Source: Chitinophagaceae bacterium (GTDB lineage: Bacteria > Bacteroidota > Bacteroidia > Chitinophagales > Chitinophagaceae). Taken from it: a DNA stretch of 64,000 bases. Below the pieces are notes generated by a model. That model saw only the letters and a program-made list of their open reading frames with translations. It did not search any database and had not been told where the DNA came from. Below are positions 42,109-51,653 of the stretch, in pieces. A program made the position numbers and the translations under genes. Numbering within the stretch: position 1 is the stretch's first letter; each line of letters opens with the position of its first letter. Location of the stretch: positions 1 to 64,000 of the forward strand of contig CANFHA010000018.1 in assembly GCA_947446645.1 (NCBI GenBank), given 5' to 3'.

Positions 42109-43740
42109 CTACTTTCTCAATGCCTTAAATTCAGACCCTTCTTTCCATACCGGCCACTCACTGCCATAAGCAACACGCTTACCCACATTATAGAGTAACC
42201 TTAAATCGTCAAGCCCGCCCTCAAAAGTCCAGGATGGGTCATATTCGTCTGACGGCTGGTGGTAATGCTTATCTGTGTACTCATCGCGCTGGCGCTCGCC
42301 TTCCTTTTTACCGCCTACCACATCGTCTATGCCACCGCCGGCATTTAGGGCTGGAACTCCTTTTTTAGCAAAATTGAAATGGTCTGAGCGGAAATAACCA
42401 CCGGCTTCAGGTTTATCCTCAGGTGAAAGATAGCGACCCTGGGCTTTGGCCGCTTCTACAAAATAATCCTCAAGTGTAGACTGTCCCTGCCCCGAAATGC
42501 TTACATCTTTTCTTTTGCCCATACTATTTACCCCATCCATGTTTATTTCCGCTACTGTCTTGGACAGTGGGTAGATGGGATGCTCTGCATAATATTTTGA
42601 GCCCAGCAACCCCTGCTCCTCTGAGGTTACAGACAGAAAAATAACCGTGCGGTCCGGCTTACCTTTCTGATTTTTAAACGCACGCGCCATTTCCAGCAGC
42701 GCGGCGGAACCACTGGAATTGTCTATAGCGCCGTTGTAGATCGTGTCTCCTTTAGCATCCGGCTTGCCCACACCGAGGTGATCCCAGTGAGCTGTGTACA
42801 CAATATATTCATCAGGATGCTTACTGCCGGTTATTTTTGCAGTCACATTTTTAGACTTATTATATACCGTAGTCACTTTTACCCCTGTAGATAATTTCAG
42901 ACCAAGCGACACGGCCTTGAAACCTTTCTTGTCAGCCTGCGAGAGCAGAGTTGTATCCTGGCCGGCAGCTGTAAGCATTTTCCTTGCAGCATCTCCTGTA
43001 ACCCATCCGTTTAGCGCACAGCGATATTGGTTGTCGCCACGTGTATCAAGATATAGATTCGATTTGCCCCATGAATTTTGCACTACGCTATAGGGATAGG
43101 ATGCTGCCGCGGTATTGTGCACTATAAAGCAGGCTTTTGCACCCTGCCTGGCCGCCTCTTCATACTTATAGGTCCAGCGACCATAGTACGTCATGGTGCG
43201 GCCTTTAAAAATGGTCGTATCGCCTGCATTAAACCCGGGATCATTGACCAATACCAGCACTATTTTTCCTTTTACATCTATACCGGCATAGTCGTTCCAT
43301 CCATATTCCGGAGCCACAACCCCATAGCCCGCAAACACAACTTCATCATTTTCGAGCCTTATTATAGAGTCCGTACGTTCAGTGGCCACGATATAGTCAT
43401 CTATGTTCCTGAGATCAAAGTTGCCCTTAGGACCCTTTACCTCCATTTTCGGATCAGCATTTACCGTTATGTCTACCAGCGGCACTTCCTGCACATAGCT
43501 AGCACCATTGGCCGGCTCCAGACCCAGACGGGTGAAAGTCTGCTGCATGTAGGCCACTGTTTTCTCCTCTCCTAGCGAGAATGGCCTGCGGCCCATGAAC
43601 TCATCAGATGCCAGCACCTTGATGTGGCTCAGAAGACTGTCTTTATTAAAAGTGTCAGCAGATTGAGTTGTTGACTGGCTGCAGCTTGCAAACGCAACAG
43701 CGCAGAAGCCCAAGGCTAAAAACGTGGTAGTATCAGACAT
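42109..43740 (-). CDS. M28 family zinc aminopeptidase, lipoprotein
   Basis: 543 residues, lipobox AFASC. It has a PA domain (about 130-280) inserted before an M28 core: AHWDHLG (zinc His and neighbouring Asp), GAIDNSSG (bridging Asp), TSEEQGLLGSKYY (Glu-Glu), NMDGVNSMG (Asp) and a late HYHQPSDEYD (His). The set is complete, so activity is expected in the envelope. It is a different subfamily from the carboxypeptidase Q-like enzyme at 27.6 kb. Confidence 0.92.
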   Translation of the reverse strand: MSDTTTFLALGFCAVAFASCSQSTTQSADTFNKDSLLSHIKVLASDEFMGRRPFSLGEEKTVAYMQQTFTRLGLEPANGASYVQEVPLVDITVNADPKMEVKGPKGNFDLRNIDDYIVATERTDSIIRLENDEVVFAGYGVVAPEYGWNDYAGIDVKGKIVLVLVNDPGFNAGDTTIFKGRTMTYYGRWTYKYEEAARQGAKACFIVHNTAAASYPYSVVQNSWGKSNLYLDTRGDNQYRCALNGWVTGDAARKMLTAAGQDTTLLSQADKKGFKAVSLGLKLSTGVKVTTVYNKSKNVTAKITGSKHPDEYIVYTAHWDHLGVGKPDAKGDTIYNGAIDNSSGSAALLEMARAFKNQKGKPDRTVIFLSVTSEEQGLLGSKYYAEHPIYPLSKTVAEINMDGVNSMGKRKDVSISGQGQSTLEDYFVEAAKAQGRYLSPEDKPEAGGYFRSDHFNFAKKGVPALNAGGGIDDVVGGKKEGERQRDEYTDKHYHQPSDEYDPSWTFEGGLDDLRLLYNVGKRVAYGSEWPVWKEGSEFKALRK

Positions 43741-43792
43741 TAAATTGGTTTGGATGATAAATGTAATAAAAAACACAATATCAGATAGAAAA

Positions 43793-44464
43793 CTAGTCGG
43801 CTAATAATACCTCACCTTTTATAAGCCAGGAGATACCAAACGCCCAAAGCGCCAGGCACTCGCCCCAAAAAATGTAGTGATACCTGGCAAGCGCCGACTG
43901 CATGGCGGGTGAAAAACTAATAAGAGCAACAGCACCCACCGAAACAAGCATAGTGACACCCCAAATGATGTATATAATATTTCTAACCTTTTTCCGGGGT
44001 GCAGGATTAGACTTGTTGGTTTTTGTGAATAGGAAAAGCGATATGCAGGCGAGCGTAACCAGGAAAATAGCTGCAGATATAAAATAAAAAATGGTTCTTA
44101 TATGACAGAGCGAGGTGGAAAGAGGAGTGAGGCAACGAAAGGAACAATCTGTTGAAATATCAGTGGTGGGAAAGAAGGCAACGCAAATAGCAAAGACACC
44201 TGCGATGTTAGACGCAATATTGTCCATTTTCTCATATCTGTAGGTAAGCAGGAAAAGGCCGAGGCAACAGAGTGTGCCCACAAAAACATCGCCCATGATG
44301 GTATAATAATAATGGCTAATAGAATACTGTATGCCGGAACAACTGCCCAACAGTAACGTACCAATAACCAGAACGAACGGAAGCAATACGCCAAGCCAAC
44401 CAATTGCCTTTCGGAATGTCATATAAGAAATAACTATCTCATCTTTTGTGTTACTAATACGCAT
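43793..44464 (-). CDS. Six-helix membrane protein, function unknown
   Basis: 223 residues with about six TM segments (WLGVLLPFVLVIGTLLLG, FVGTLCCLGLFLLTY, NIAGVFAICVAFFP, FISAAIFLVTLACISLFLF, IIWGVTMLVSVGAVALI, YIFWGECLALWAFGISWLI). Three or four cysteines lie in the first and third loops. Related hypothetical proteins occur in Bacteroidota; no function is known. ATG 44464 is preferred to the frame start at 44497. Confidence 0.75.
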   Translation of the reverse strand: MRISNTKDEIVISYMTFRKAIGWLGVLLPFVLVIGTLLLGSCSGIQYSISHYYYTIMGDVFVGTLCCLGLFLLTYRYEKMDNIASNIAGVFAICVAFFPTTDISTDCSFRCLTPLSTSLCHIRTIFYFISAAIFLVTLACISLFLFTKTNKSNPAPRKKVRNIIYIIWGVTMLVSVGAVALISFSPAMQSALARYHYIFWGECLALWAFGISWLIKGEVLLAD

Positions 44465-45085
44465 ATAAAAATATTTACAGCAAGTTAACGGCATCAATTG
44501 AAAACATTGTAAATATAATTTTTAATTTTCCGGAAACAAAACATTAATAAAAAACTGCGCTTGTATTTTACCTATATGGCACCTCGATACATCGCATATT
44601 TTTTTTGTGCGAGCAAATCTGGATTTAGCTTAAATACATGTATTCAATTTCTATTTAAGTACCTGATACCAATTAGTATTTTGATCCAGCGAAACATATA
44701 CTAAAAAATATTATAAAAAACAGAGCTCTTTGACAAATGGTTGAGTTCTTGGGGGCACGATGATTATCTAAGGCGAAATTCATCTTGCATGGGAAGCACC
44801 TCAATTTGAATGGGTATTTCTAACTCAGACATATAGAAAAAATATACAAAGATGACTTTAACTTATACATAGTAAATGGCCGCTTATTAAATCGAAATTT
44901 AATTTTAGATAAAGATGCTAATTTATTAATAATCAGCGTACAAACAACAAATTACTTACCAATATTTTCGCTTAAATCAAAATTTCATCAACTTAACTAA
45001 TTCATAATATTAAAAAGCGTATTTTTCTGCCACAATGACACACGAGCGGCTTTTTCTGTGAGAAAACAGGTTGAAATTTATGCAT
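44465..45085. other. AT-rich intergenic stretch without a supported gene
   Basis: About 620 bases, very AT-rich, upstream of the six-helix membrane gene and downstream of the secreted Cys-repeat gene. No frame over about 60 codons, tRNA or convincing hairpin was seen, apart from the terminator at 45088. Confidence 0.6.
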
Positions 45086-45117
45086 AAAAATAGCATCAAT
45101 TAATCGATGCTATTTAC
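45083..45117 (-). terminator. Terminator of the Cys-repeat protein gene
   Basis: On the minus strand AAATAGCATC and GATGCTATTT form a 10-bp stem with an 8-base loop followed by TTTAT, about 40 bases after the stop codon at 45153. Confidence 0.75.
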
Positions 45118-45152
45118 TCTATTTCAATAGTTTAACCGCATATATTACGCAG

Positions 45153-45689
45153 TTATTTTTTCTCAGGTAAGAAGATAAGTCCAGGGCACTCCATTATCTC
45201 TAAACCATGCTTATTTGTATATGTGTAACAAGGGGCGCATTGTGGCCCTACAAGTGATACATAAGGACTCTCAGGCCAAGATGGTTTTGCGTTAGCCGGC
45301 ATGTGCGGATCACGCTTGCAGACCTTTGGATAGTAGCCAGAATAGGCATTTTGTTGTTTAGCTCTCACCTCTTCTAATGCCGGTGGGTTAGCCGTGGCAT
45401 CTGCGGCCACCACCCCACCCTCTTTCTTTTCGGGCGCAAAAGTGAGAAAGGGGCACTCCATGATCGGTGTTCCAAAGTTAGATGTATAGGTGTAGCATGG
45501 TGGGCATGCCGAATCCTGCAAAGGTGTATAATCACTCTTTGGCCATGCTAATTTTGCATTTGCCGGCATACCGGGGTCTACCATACACTTACCATGTTTG
45601 TCACCTATGTTATTATATTTTAAAATCTCTTGTGCATAACTACTCATAAAAATCATACACATTCCGGACAGTAATATTACCTTTTTCAT
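45153..45689 (-). CDS. Secreted protein with duplicated four-cysteine module
   Basis: 178 residues, signal peptide ending SSYAQ. Two 55-residue modules, 35-89 and 124-178, share CxxDPxMPANAKxxWPxS, then CxPCYTYTxxxGxxIMECP, and end in PEKK. The four cysteines in each have identical spacing (27, 3, 14). A spacer of about 34 residues separates them. No known family is recognised. The CxxC pairs could bind metal or form disulfides. It is a single gene with its own terminator and a divergent neighbour. Confidence 0.8.
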   Translation of the reverse strand: MKKVILLSGMCMIFMSSYAQEILKYNNIGDKHGKCMVDPGMPANAKLAWPKSDYTPLQDSACPPCYTYTSNFGTPIMECPFLTFAPEKKEGGVVAADATANPPALEEVRAKQQNAYSGYYPKVCKRDPHMPANAKPSWPESPYVSLVGPQCAPCYTYTNKHGLEIMECPGLIFLPEKK

Positions 45690-45832
45690 GATGCGGCTAT
45701 TTAAGTTGGCCACTAATGAGGTATGTAATTCTATGCCATGAGTTGTTAAAAATGAGAATCTGTATTTTTTTGTTTCGAAAACCTATCGGAACTTTACACA
45801 ACGAAAGTTGAATAAATACGGGAGCTCATTGG

Positions 45833-46732
45833 ATGGATCAGGTTTATAACAATATATTATTACTGCTTTCTACGCCCATATATGCCATAATTATCCCTAT
45901 TGAGATACTCCTCAGCAACTACAGGCACAAGAGATTCTACAGCTGGAAGGAGACACTAATGAATGTTTATCTTAATGGGCTTAATACCGGTCTCGATTTG
46001 CTGCTTCGTGTAATTGTTGGCCTCTTTGTTCTTAATTTTTTTTACAAATATCACGTCATAAACAATTGGAATCCAATCATATACTGGACTATATTGCTTT
46101 TTGCACAAGACCTGCTTTTTTGGGTGGAGCATTACGTTGACCATAGTTGCCGGCTATTCTGGGCAGTGCATGTTACCCATCATTCGTCGCCTGAGTTTAA
46201 CCTGACTACCGGTTTCCGGTCATCTGTCCTGATGCCGGTGTACAAGTATCTGTACTTTATACCGTTGGTATTGATCGGCTTTAATCCTATAGATGCGATA
46301 TTTATGTATTCTGTGACCCAAATATATGGCATACTCATACATACGCAACATATTAGGAAACTGCCACGGTGGATAGAATATATATTCGTAACACCATCTC
46401 ACCACCGTGTACACCACGCCAGTAACATACCCTACCTGGATAAGAACATGGGTATGACCTTCATTATATGGGATCGGATATTTGGCACATTCGCAGAGGA
46501 AATGCCTGAGGAAATACCCCACTATGGCATTACCAAGCCGTTGGAAAATCCGCACCACCCTATCCGCATCATTACCCATGAATGGCAGGAAATAGGCAAA
46601 GACCTGAAAAAGAAAGTACCTATAGCAACAAAGCTAAGGTATCTCATCAGTGCACCCGGCTGGAGCCATGACGGAAGCAGCAAGACCTCGCGGGAGCTTC
46701 AGCGGGAATCGGAAACTGGCTTAAAGGGCTAA
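45833..46732 (+). CDS. Sterol desaturase/fatty acid hydroxylase superfamily protein
   Basis: 299-residue membrane protein. The di-iron histidine clusters are complete: HYVDH, HVTHHSS, HTQH and HHRVHH. Four or more TM helices. It acts on a lipid carbon-hydrogen bond, and in Bacteroidota members hydroxylate fatty acids, carotenoids or sphingolipid-like chains. The substrate is not predictable. It converges with the EVE gene (7-base gap). Confidence 0.92.
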   Translation: MDQVYNNILLLLSTPIYAIIIPIEILLSNYRHKRFYSWKETLMNVYLNGLNTGLDLLLRVIVGLFVLNFFYKYHVINNWNPIIYWTILLFAQDLLFWVEHYVDHSCRLFWAVHVTHHSSPEFNLTTGFRSSVLMPVYKYLYFIPLVLIGFNPIDAIFMYSVTQIYGILIHTQHIRKLPRWIEYIFVTPSHHRVHHASNIPYLDKNMGMTFIIWDRIFGTFAEEMPEEIPHYGITKPLENPHHPIRIITHEWQEIGKDLKKKVPIATKLRYLISAPGWSHDGSSKTSRELQRESETGLKG

Positions 46733-46739
46733 GCGTTGG

Positions 46740-47150
46740 TCATTTCACCCCACCCATCTTCATTATCTTCTCATATTCATCGTCCGTCACTCTACCTACA
46801 GATAAGCGACCTAAACGAACAAGATCCATGTTTTCGAAGCCCTTATCCGCCTTCAGATCAGCAAGGGTAACGGGATTAGGGATCGTTTTCAGCGGTTTAA
46901 GCTCTACCACCACCCAGTTAGTGTCATCCGTGGTAGGATCCTGGTAGGCTTCTTTTGTCACCTCTGCTATGCCTACTATGGCCAGCCCCTCATTGCTATG
47001 ATAGAAGAAGACATGGTCGCCTTTCTTCATTTCCCGCATGTTGTTGCGTGCCGCATAGTTGCGCACACCATCCCATATGGTTTTTTTATCTTTCAAAAAT
47101 TGATCCCAGCTATATTTGAAGGGTTCTGATTTAACGAGCCAGTAGTTCAT
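46740..47150 (-). CDS. EVE domain-containing protein
   Basis: 136 residues spanning one EVE/PUA-like domain: MNYWLVKSEPFKYSWDQF, WDGVRNYAARNNMREMKKGD, VFFYHSNEG and VVVELKPL. EVE domains bind modified bases, and stand-alone members of this length (thymocyte nuclear protein type) are housekeeping-like. It lies 50 bases after the prenyl synthase, last in a five-gene minus-strand run. Confidence 0.93.
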   Translation of the reverse strand: MNYWLVKSEPFKYSWDQFLKDKKTIWDGVRNYAARNNMREMKKGDHVFFYHSNEGLAIVGIAEVTKEAYQDPTTDDTNWVVVELKPLKTIPNPVTLADLKADKGFENMDLVRLGRLSVGRVTDDEYEKIMKMGGVK

Positions 47151-47200
47151 ATTTCAAAAATAAAATGCAGAAGTGAAAATTCAAAACTTGTTTAGTGATC

Positions 47201-48166
47201 CTACCTATCTCTTAGTAACAGATAGTCGGCCAATTCCATGAGTGGCTCCTTCCGCTTAGACTGGATAGCTACATCTTCCAGGCAACTGTATGCCAGTTGC
47301 GAATAATTGGCCACGGCTTCGCGACAATGAGCATCGGCACCGGTAGCTGTAAATAGTGCTAACATAGCCGGTACTTTATCAGCACCGTCGTACTTGAGCA
47401 GTTCTTCTATCTCTTTGCGCTGGGCAGCATTGGCAAGTTCCATGGCCTTAAGGTGTAAAAATGTCTTCTTATTGGCAATTATGTCTCCACCATTCTGCTT
47501 GCCCAGGAGTTCTGTTTTCCCAAAAGCATCGAGAAAATCGTCCTGTAGCTGGAATGCTACACCCAAATTAGCACCAAATGAATACAACTTGTTGGCATTA
47601 TCTCCCATGGCACCGCTCACAAGCGCTCCTATTTTGAGGCTACACGCTAACAGCACCGAGGTTTTAAGCGATATCATGTGCAGGTATTCGCCAATATGTA
47701 CATCGTTCCGCTGCTCAAAATCCATATCCAGCTGCTGCCCTTCACAGACCTCTATTGCAGTTTTATTAAACGCACGTAGCACGAGTGGCAAGGCGGTTTT
47801 TATTTTAGCTATCTCATCATATGCATAAATACTCATTACGTCGCCACATAGTATGCCAGCCGTCATATCGTATTTTGTATGCAGTGTAGGCTTACCCCGG
47901 CGCAGGGGTGCCTTATCCATTATATCGTCATGAATAAGCGTGAAGTTGTGAAACAACTCTATACCAAAGGCACCATGCCACGCATCTTCACCGATGTCAG
48001 TAAACAGCTCATTAGCCATCAGGCACATGACTGGCCGAATGCGCTTACCACCTAGCTGCAGAAAATACCTGCAGGGCTCATAAAGGGTAGCCGGGAACTG
48101 AGAAAAGGGTAAAGAAGCAGTGAACCGCTCTTCAAAAGCGGGAACGAGATCGGTAAAGGAGTGCAT
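47201..48166 (-). CDS. Polyprenyl synthetase (trans-isoprenyl diphosphate synthase)
   Basis: 321 residues. Both aspartate-rich motifs are present, DDIMD with GKPTLH following and DDFLD, along with GGKRIRP near the start. It condenses IPP with allylic diphosphates; chain length (C15-C20 or longer) cannot be told. Its ATG touches the rnr stop codon (zero gap), so the two are translated from one mRNA. Confidence 0.93.
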   Translation of the reverse strand: MHSFTDLVPAFEERFTASLPFSQFPATLYEPCRYFLQLGGKRIRPVMCLMANELFTDIGEDAWHGAFGIELFHNFTLIHDDIMDKAPLRRGKPTLHTKYDMTAGILCGDVMSIYAYDEIAKIKTALPLVLRAFNKTAIEVCEGQQLDMDFEQRNDVHIGEYLHMISLKTSVLLACSLKIGALVSGAMGDNANKLYSFGANLGVAFQLQDDFLDAFGKTELLGKQNGGDIIANKKTFLHLKAMELANAAQRKEIEELLKYDGADKVPAMLALFTATGADAHCREAVANYSQLAYSCLEDVAIQSKRKEPLMELADYLLLRDR

Positions 48167-50233
48167 TTATTTCTTTTTGCGTTTCGTATTGTCTTTTTTC
48201 TTGTTGTACTTAGGGAAATCGAATGACTCTCCCCTGCCTGCACTCTTCTCCGGGGCCTTTTTCCTCCTTGCCGGCATCTCGGGTAGGTTCATAATGGCGT
48301 AATCTATCTGCCGCTTAGCCAGGTTAGTCGCAGCCACCCGCACACGCACCTTGTCTCCCATTCCGAAGCGCAGGCCGGTATTATGGCCTATCAGCGCATA
48401 CTCATGCTCATTAAATTCAAAATCATCAAACTCGGCAAGGTCATTGGCCGAGACCATGCCCTCGCATTTATGCTCCACTGTTTCTGCCCAGAAACCGTAC
48501 GTAGAAACCCCGCTTATAACCGCATCAAAGTCATCACCTACATAGGATTGCATAAACTCAACCTGCTTGTATTTATTGGCAGCCCGCTCTGTTTCCATAG
48601 CGCGGCGTTCCTGGTCGCTGCAGTGGCGGCACTGGTTTTCGAGGTGTTTTATAGGCTGAATATTGTTTTCCAGGCACTGCTGCAATATACGATGCACCAG
48701 CACATCGGGATAGCGGCGTATGGGCGATGTGAAGTGACAGTAATGCTTGAAGCCAAGCCCATAATGCCCTATATTATCAGTAGTATATACCGCTTTAGAC
48801 ATAGTACGGATGCCCAACTGCTCCAGCACGTGCTGCTCCGGCTTTCCCTTCACACTTTCCAGCATGGCATTGAATGACCGGGATATACTCTCCGGCGAAC
48901 TGAGATCGAACTTAACACCGAAACGGCCTGCGAAAAGAGAGAACAACTTTAGCTTATCCTCGTCCGGCACATCATGCACACGGTAGGGGAAGGGCACTTT
49001 GTCGCCCTTGAAGGTCAATCCACCCACATATTCTGCCACGGTACGGTTGGCGAGCAGCATAAATTCTTCTATAAGCTGGTGCGCTTCCTTACTTTCCTTA
49101 ATCACTATACCTATGGGAACAGCGTTCTCATCGAGCTTAAACCTCAATTCCTGTGAAGAAAAGTTGATGGCTCCCTTCTTAAAACGCTGACCACGAAGAG
49201 TTTTTGCTATCTCGTTGAGCACGTGAATTTCGTCGGCGTGGTCACCGTTGGCTCCCTCTATAATTTCCTGTACATCTTCGTAAGCAAAGCGCCGATCGGA
49301 GTGTATAATGGTCTTTCCCAACCAAAATTCCTTCACCTTGCCTTGTTTATTGATCTGGAAAACAGCAGAGAATGTGTATTTGTCTTCATGCGGGCGTAAT
49401 GAACAAAGCTCATTAGAGAGCCGCTCCGGCAGCATAGGAGATACACGGTCTGGCAGGTATACACTAGTTGCGCGCCTGTAAGCCTCCTTGTCCAGCTCTG
49501 AGCCGGGAGTGATAAAATGACTAACATCTGCAATATGTACGCCAATCTCGTACCAGCCACCTTTCAGTTCGCGGAAAGAAATAGCATCATCAAAGTCGCG
49601 TGCGTCTATGGGATCTATGGTAATAGTGAGCGTATCGCGCATATCCTTTCGCTTCGCTACCTCATCTTCATCTATATGCTCATTATACCTTGCGGCTTCC
49701 TCCAGCACATCATCGGGGAAGGTAAGCGGAAATCCACTCTCGACCAGCAGGCCCTGCATGGCCACCTCATTTACCGACTCATGAGTGAGCACACTTATTA
49801 TTTCGCCTACCGGATTCTTTGTTTTTCCGGTCCACTCTACTATTCTCGCCATGGCCGAATCGCCATGCTTTGCACCATTGAGCAGGTGCAGGGGTAGAAA
49901 AATGTCTACAGGTATCTTATCGCTATCCGGCACCAGGAAGGCAAAATGAGGATGAACTTCTACCCTGCCGCTGAATTCTGATTGCTTCCTGCGTACTACT
50001 TCCAGCACCGTACCTTTTACCCGTCTATTGTTATCGGCATGACCCTTTACTTCTACTCTCACTTCGTCGCCATTAAATGCATTATGCATATTATCGCGCT
50101 CTATCATTATGTCTTTCTCCAGTCCTTCGACCACTACAAACCCCATTCCGCTACGAGTTACTTCCAGCTTACCCGTATAGATATGCTTTCCGGCGTCAGG
50201 ATTTTTATTCTTTTTCTTTGTATTTTTTGGCAT
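48167..50233 (-). CDS. rnr: Ribonuclease R
   Basis: 688 residues, 3'-5' exoribonuclease of the RNB family. A Lys/Asn-rich head is followed by a cold-shock domain (MGFVVVEGLEKDIMIE), an RNB domain with DPIDARDFDDAIS catalytic aspartates, HYGLGFKHYCHFTSPIRRYPD, and an S1 domain (VISGVSTYGFWAE). The Lys-rich tail continues to the stop. ATG 50233 gives the usual length; the frame upstream overlaps the toxin gene. Confidence 0.95.
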   Translation of the reverse strand: MPKNTKKKNKNPDAGKHIYTGKLEVTRSGMGFVVVEGLEKDIMIERDNMHNAFNGDEVRVEVKGHADNNRRVKGTVLEVVRRKQSEFSGRVEVHPHFAFLVPDSDKIPVDIFLPLHLLNGAKHGDSAMARIVEWTGKTKNPVGEIISVLTHESVNEVAMQGLLVESGFPLTFPDDVLEEAARYNEHIDEDEVAKRKDMRDTLTITIDPIDARDFDDAISFRELKGGWYEIGVHIADVSHFITPGSELDKEAYRRATSVYLPDRVSPMLPERLSNELCSLRPHEDKYTFSAVFQINKQGKVKEFWLGKTIIHSDRRFAYEDVQEIIEGANGDHADEIHVLNEIAKTLRGQRFKKGAINFSSQELRFKLDENAVPIGIVIKESKEAHQLIEEFMLLANRTVAEYVGGLTFKGDKVPFPYRVHDVPDEDKLKLFSLFAGRFGVKFDLSSPESISRSFNAMLESVKGKPEQHVLEQLGIRTMSKAVYTTDNIGHYGLGFKHYCHFTSPIRRYPDVLVHRILQQCLENNIQPIKHLENQCRHCSDQERRAMETERAANKYKQVEFMQSYVGDDFDAVISGVSTYGFWAETVEHKCEGMVSANDLAEFDDFEFNEHEYALIGHNTGLRFGMGDKVRVRVAATNLAKRQIDYAIMNLPEMPARRKKAPEKSAGRGESFDFPKYNKKKDNTKRKKK

Positions 50234-50273
50234 TATTTGTTTTTTGGTAATAGGAATTATTATTATGTGGATG

Positions 50274-50579
50274 TTACCATCGTTTTCTGTGATATGAGTC
50301 GGGGTTCTGATAATCTGATAGCAACGCATAAATATATACCTCTTTTCTGGTGTCATCTATTGAGTAGTGAATCGCATAGGGGAATTTTTCTATTCGGGCA
50401 AAACGTACATCTGCATACCGGACCGCTCTTAGGTGGGGGTTTCTCTTTAAACCAGTTAGCTGTTTGCGGGTGGCAATTTTGAATTTTTCAGCCAACTTAC
50501 CGGATTCACTACTGTAATATAAAATTGCCTTTTCCAGTTCACTAATAAAACCAGGATGAAAGCCAAGCAAATAAGCCAT
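50274..50579 (-). CDS. RelE/ParE superfamily toxin
   Basis: 101 residues with the ParE pattern: an N-terminal strand, a helix ELEKAILYYSSESGKLAEKF, RNPHLRAVRYADVRFARIEKFPYAIHY and VYIYALLSDYQNP ending in an Arg/Lys tail. The start overlaps the antitoxin stop (TAATG). It lies 40 bases upstream of rnr on the same strand. Whether it cleaves mRNA or blocks gyrase is not determinable. Confidence 0.88.
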   Translation of the reverse strand: MAYLLGFHPGFISELEKAILYYSSESGKLAEKFKIATRKQLTGLKRNPHLRAVRYADVRFARIEKFPYAIHYSIDDTRKEVYIYALLSDYQNPDSYHRKRW

Positions 50580-50797
50580 TACTTGTTTTTGAGTATATTA
50601 AAAACAATTGCTTCTTCTACCAATATAGATGGATTTTTTTTAGACTCTTTAGCCCGCTTCAGCACCTCTTTTTTTTGCCAGTCCGGTACGTCGCTATTTT
50701 CCTCCATAGTCAACTCCACTGCTTTCATTTTTTCAAGGTCTGCGATAACGGCAGCTGCGTAGTCCTTTTTAATTTTTATGTGGTATGTTACGGACAT
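50579..50797 (-). CDS. Type II antitoxin partner of the RelE/ParE toxin
   Basis: 72 residues, upstream of the toxin with a one-base overlap, the usual order in such modules. The sequence has a beta-start (TYHIKIKKDYAAAVIADL) followed by acidic and helical segments (MEENSDVPDWQKKEVLKRA). No clear DNA-binding family is recognised. Autoregulation of the operon is expected by analogy. Confidence 0.75.
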   Translation of the reverse strand: MSVTYHIKIKKDYAAAVIADLEKMKAVELTMEENSDVPDWQKKEVLKRAKESKKNPSILVEEAIVFNILKNK

Positions 50798-50948
50798 ACA
50801 ATCAGTTTAGGTAAAGTTAAGAATTCCGTATTAATTAATTCTTAAAAAGCATTCCACCCAACTGATTATCTGTTAAAGCCACTTTAACGTTTTCAATTAA
50901 GAATAAGTTTGTTTGCTAAGGTTGCATACTGTACATTTGCATCCACAT

Positions 50949-51023
<75 letters not shown>

Positions 51024-51026
51024 ACC

Positions 51027-51055
51027 AAAAGGAACGCAAGTGCGTTCCTTTTGTA
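51027..51055 (+). terminator. Terminator of the initiator tRNA
   Basis: AAAAGGAACGCA/TGCGTTCCTTTT stem directly after the CCA end. Confidence 0.85.
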
Positions 51056-51068
51056 TTTAGAGGTTTTA

Positions 51069-51090
51069 TATCGCCCTTGGGCGATTTTTG
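51069..51090 (+). terminator. Second hairpin ATCGCCC-TT-GGGCGAT
   Basis: A perfect 7-bp palindrome followed by TTTTTG, 15 bases after the first terminator and 20 bases before the J-domain gene. Back-up terminator or leader structure. Confidence 0.55.
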
Positions 51091-51108
51091 TTAATAAGAA
51101 ATATACAG

Positions 51109-51555
51109 ATGAAAAAAATTATTGGCTACCGAAAGCTATTGGGTGTAACTGAAAAGGTGGAGTTGCAGGAACTGAAGACGATATACCGCAACCTGATGAA
51201 AGAATGGCATCCCGACAAATTTCCGGATAATCCGGAATTGGCGGAAGCAAAAAGCCGGCACATTATTGAAGCCTACCATTTCCTGGTGAGCATAGCACCT
51301 GAGACACGGGCATTAACCTTTGCTGAATTTACTGCTACCACTACTACATCTGGAATTCTAAACTTTGACTACAAGGACGAAACGCTTCAGATCAATTATG
51401 TGGATGGCACCAGCTACGAATGGTTTGGGATACCAAAACCATTGTATATAAAGATGGTGAATGCACCGGCTTTGGGCCGATTTGCCCGCAGGCATATATA
51501 TACATCATTCCCATACAGGGCAGCTACCAAAAATCCGGTTGCACAACCTGCATAA
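51109..51555 (+). CDS. J-domain protein fused to a KTSC domain
   Basis: 148 residues. Residues 4-70 form a J domain (YRKLLGVTEKVELQELKTIY, the WHPDKFPDNP loop with HPD, then AKSRHIIEAYHFL). Residues 85-140 form a KTSC domain (ILNFDYKDETLQINYVDGT, YEWFGIPKPLYIKMVNAPA, GRFARRHIYTSFPY). It presumably directs Hsp70 to a client recognised by KTSC, which is inference. Single gene with a terminator on each side. Confidence 0.88.
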   Translation: MKKIIGYRKLLGVTEKVELQELKTIYRNLMKEWHPDKFPDNPELAEAKSRHIIEAYHFLVSIAPETRALTFAEFTATTTTSGILNFDYKDETLQINYVDGTSYEWFGIPKPLYIKMVNAPALGRFARRHIYTSFPYRAATKNPVAQPA

Positions 51556-51590
51556 AACATCTGATTTTATTAAAATTCGTCTTACGGATA

Positions 51591-51624
51591 ATAAGCACTC
51601 CAAAACAGGGTGCTTTTTTTTATG
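51591..51624 (+). terminator. Rho-independent terminator
   Basis: AAGCACTC/GGGTGCTT followed by TTTTTT. Confidence 0.8.
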
Positions 51625-51653
51625 CGCCTGTTCTATTCTGACCAGATACACCT

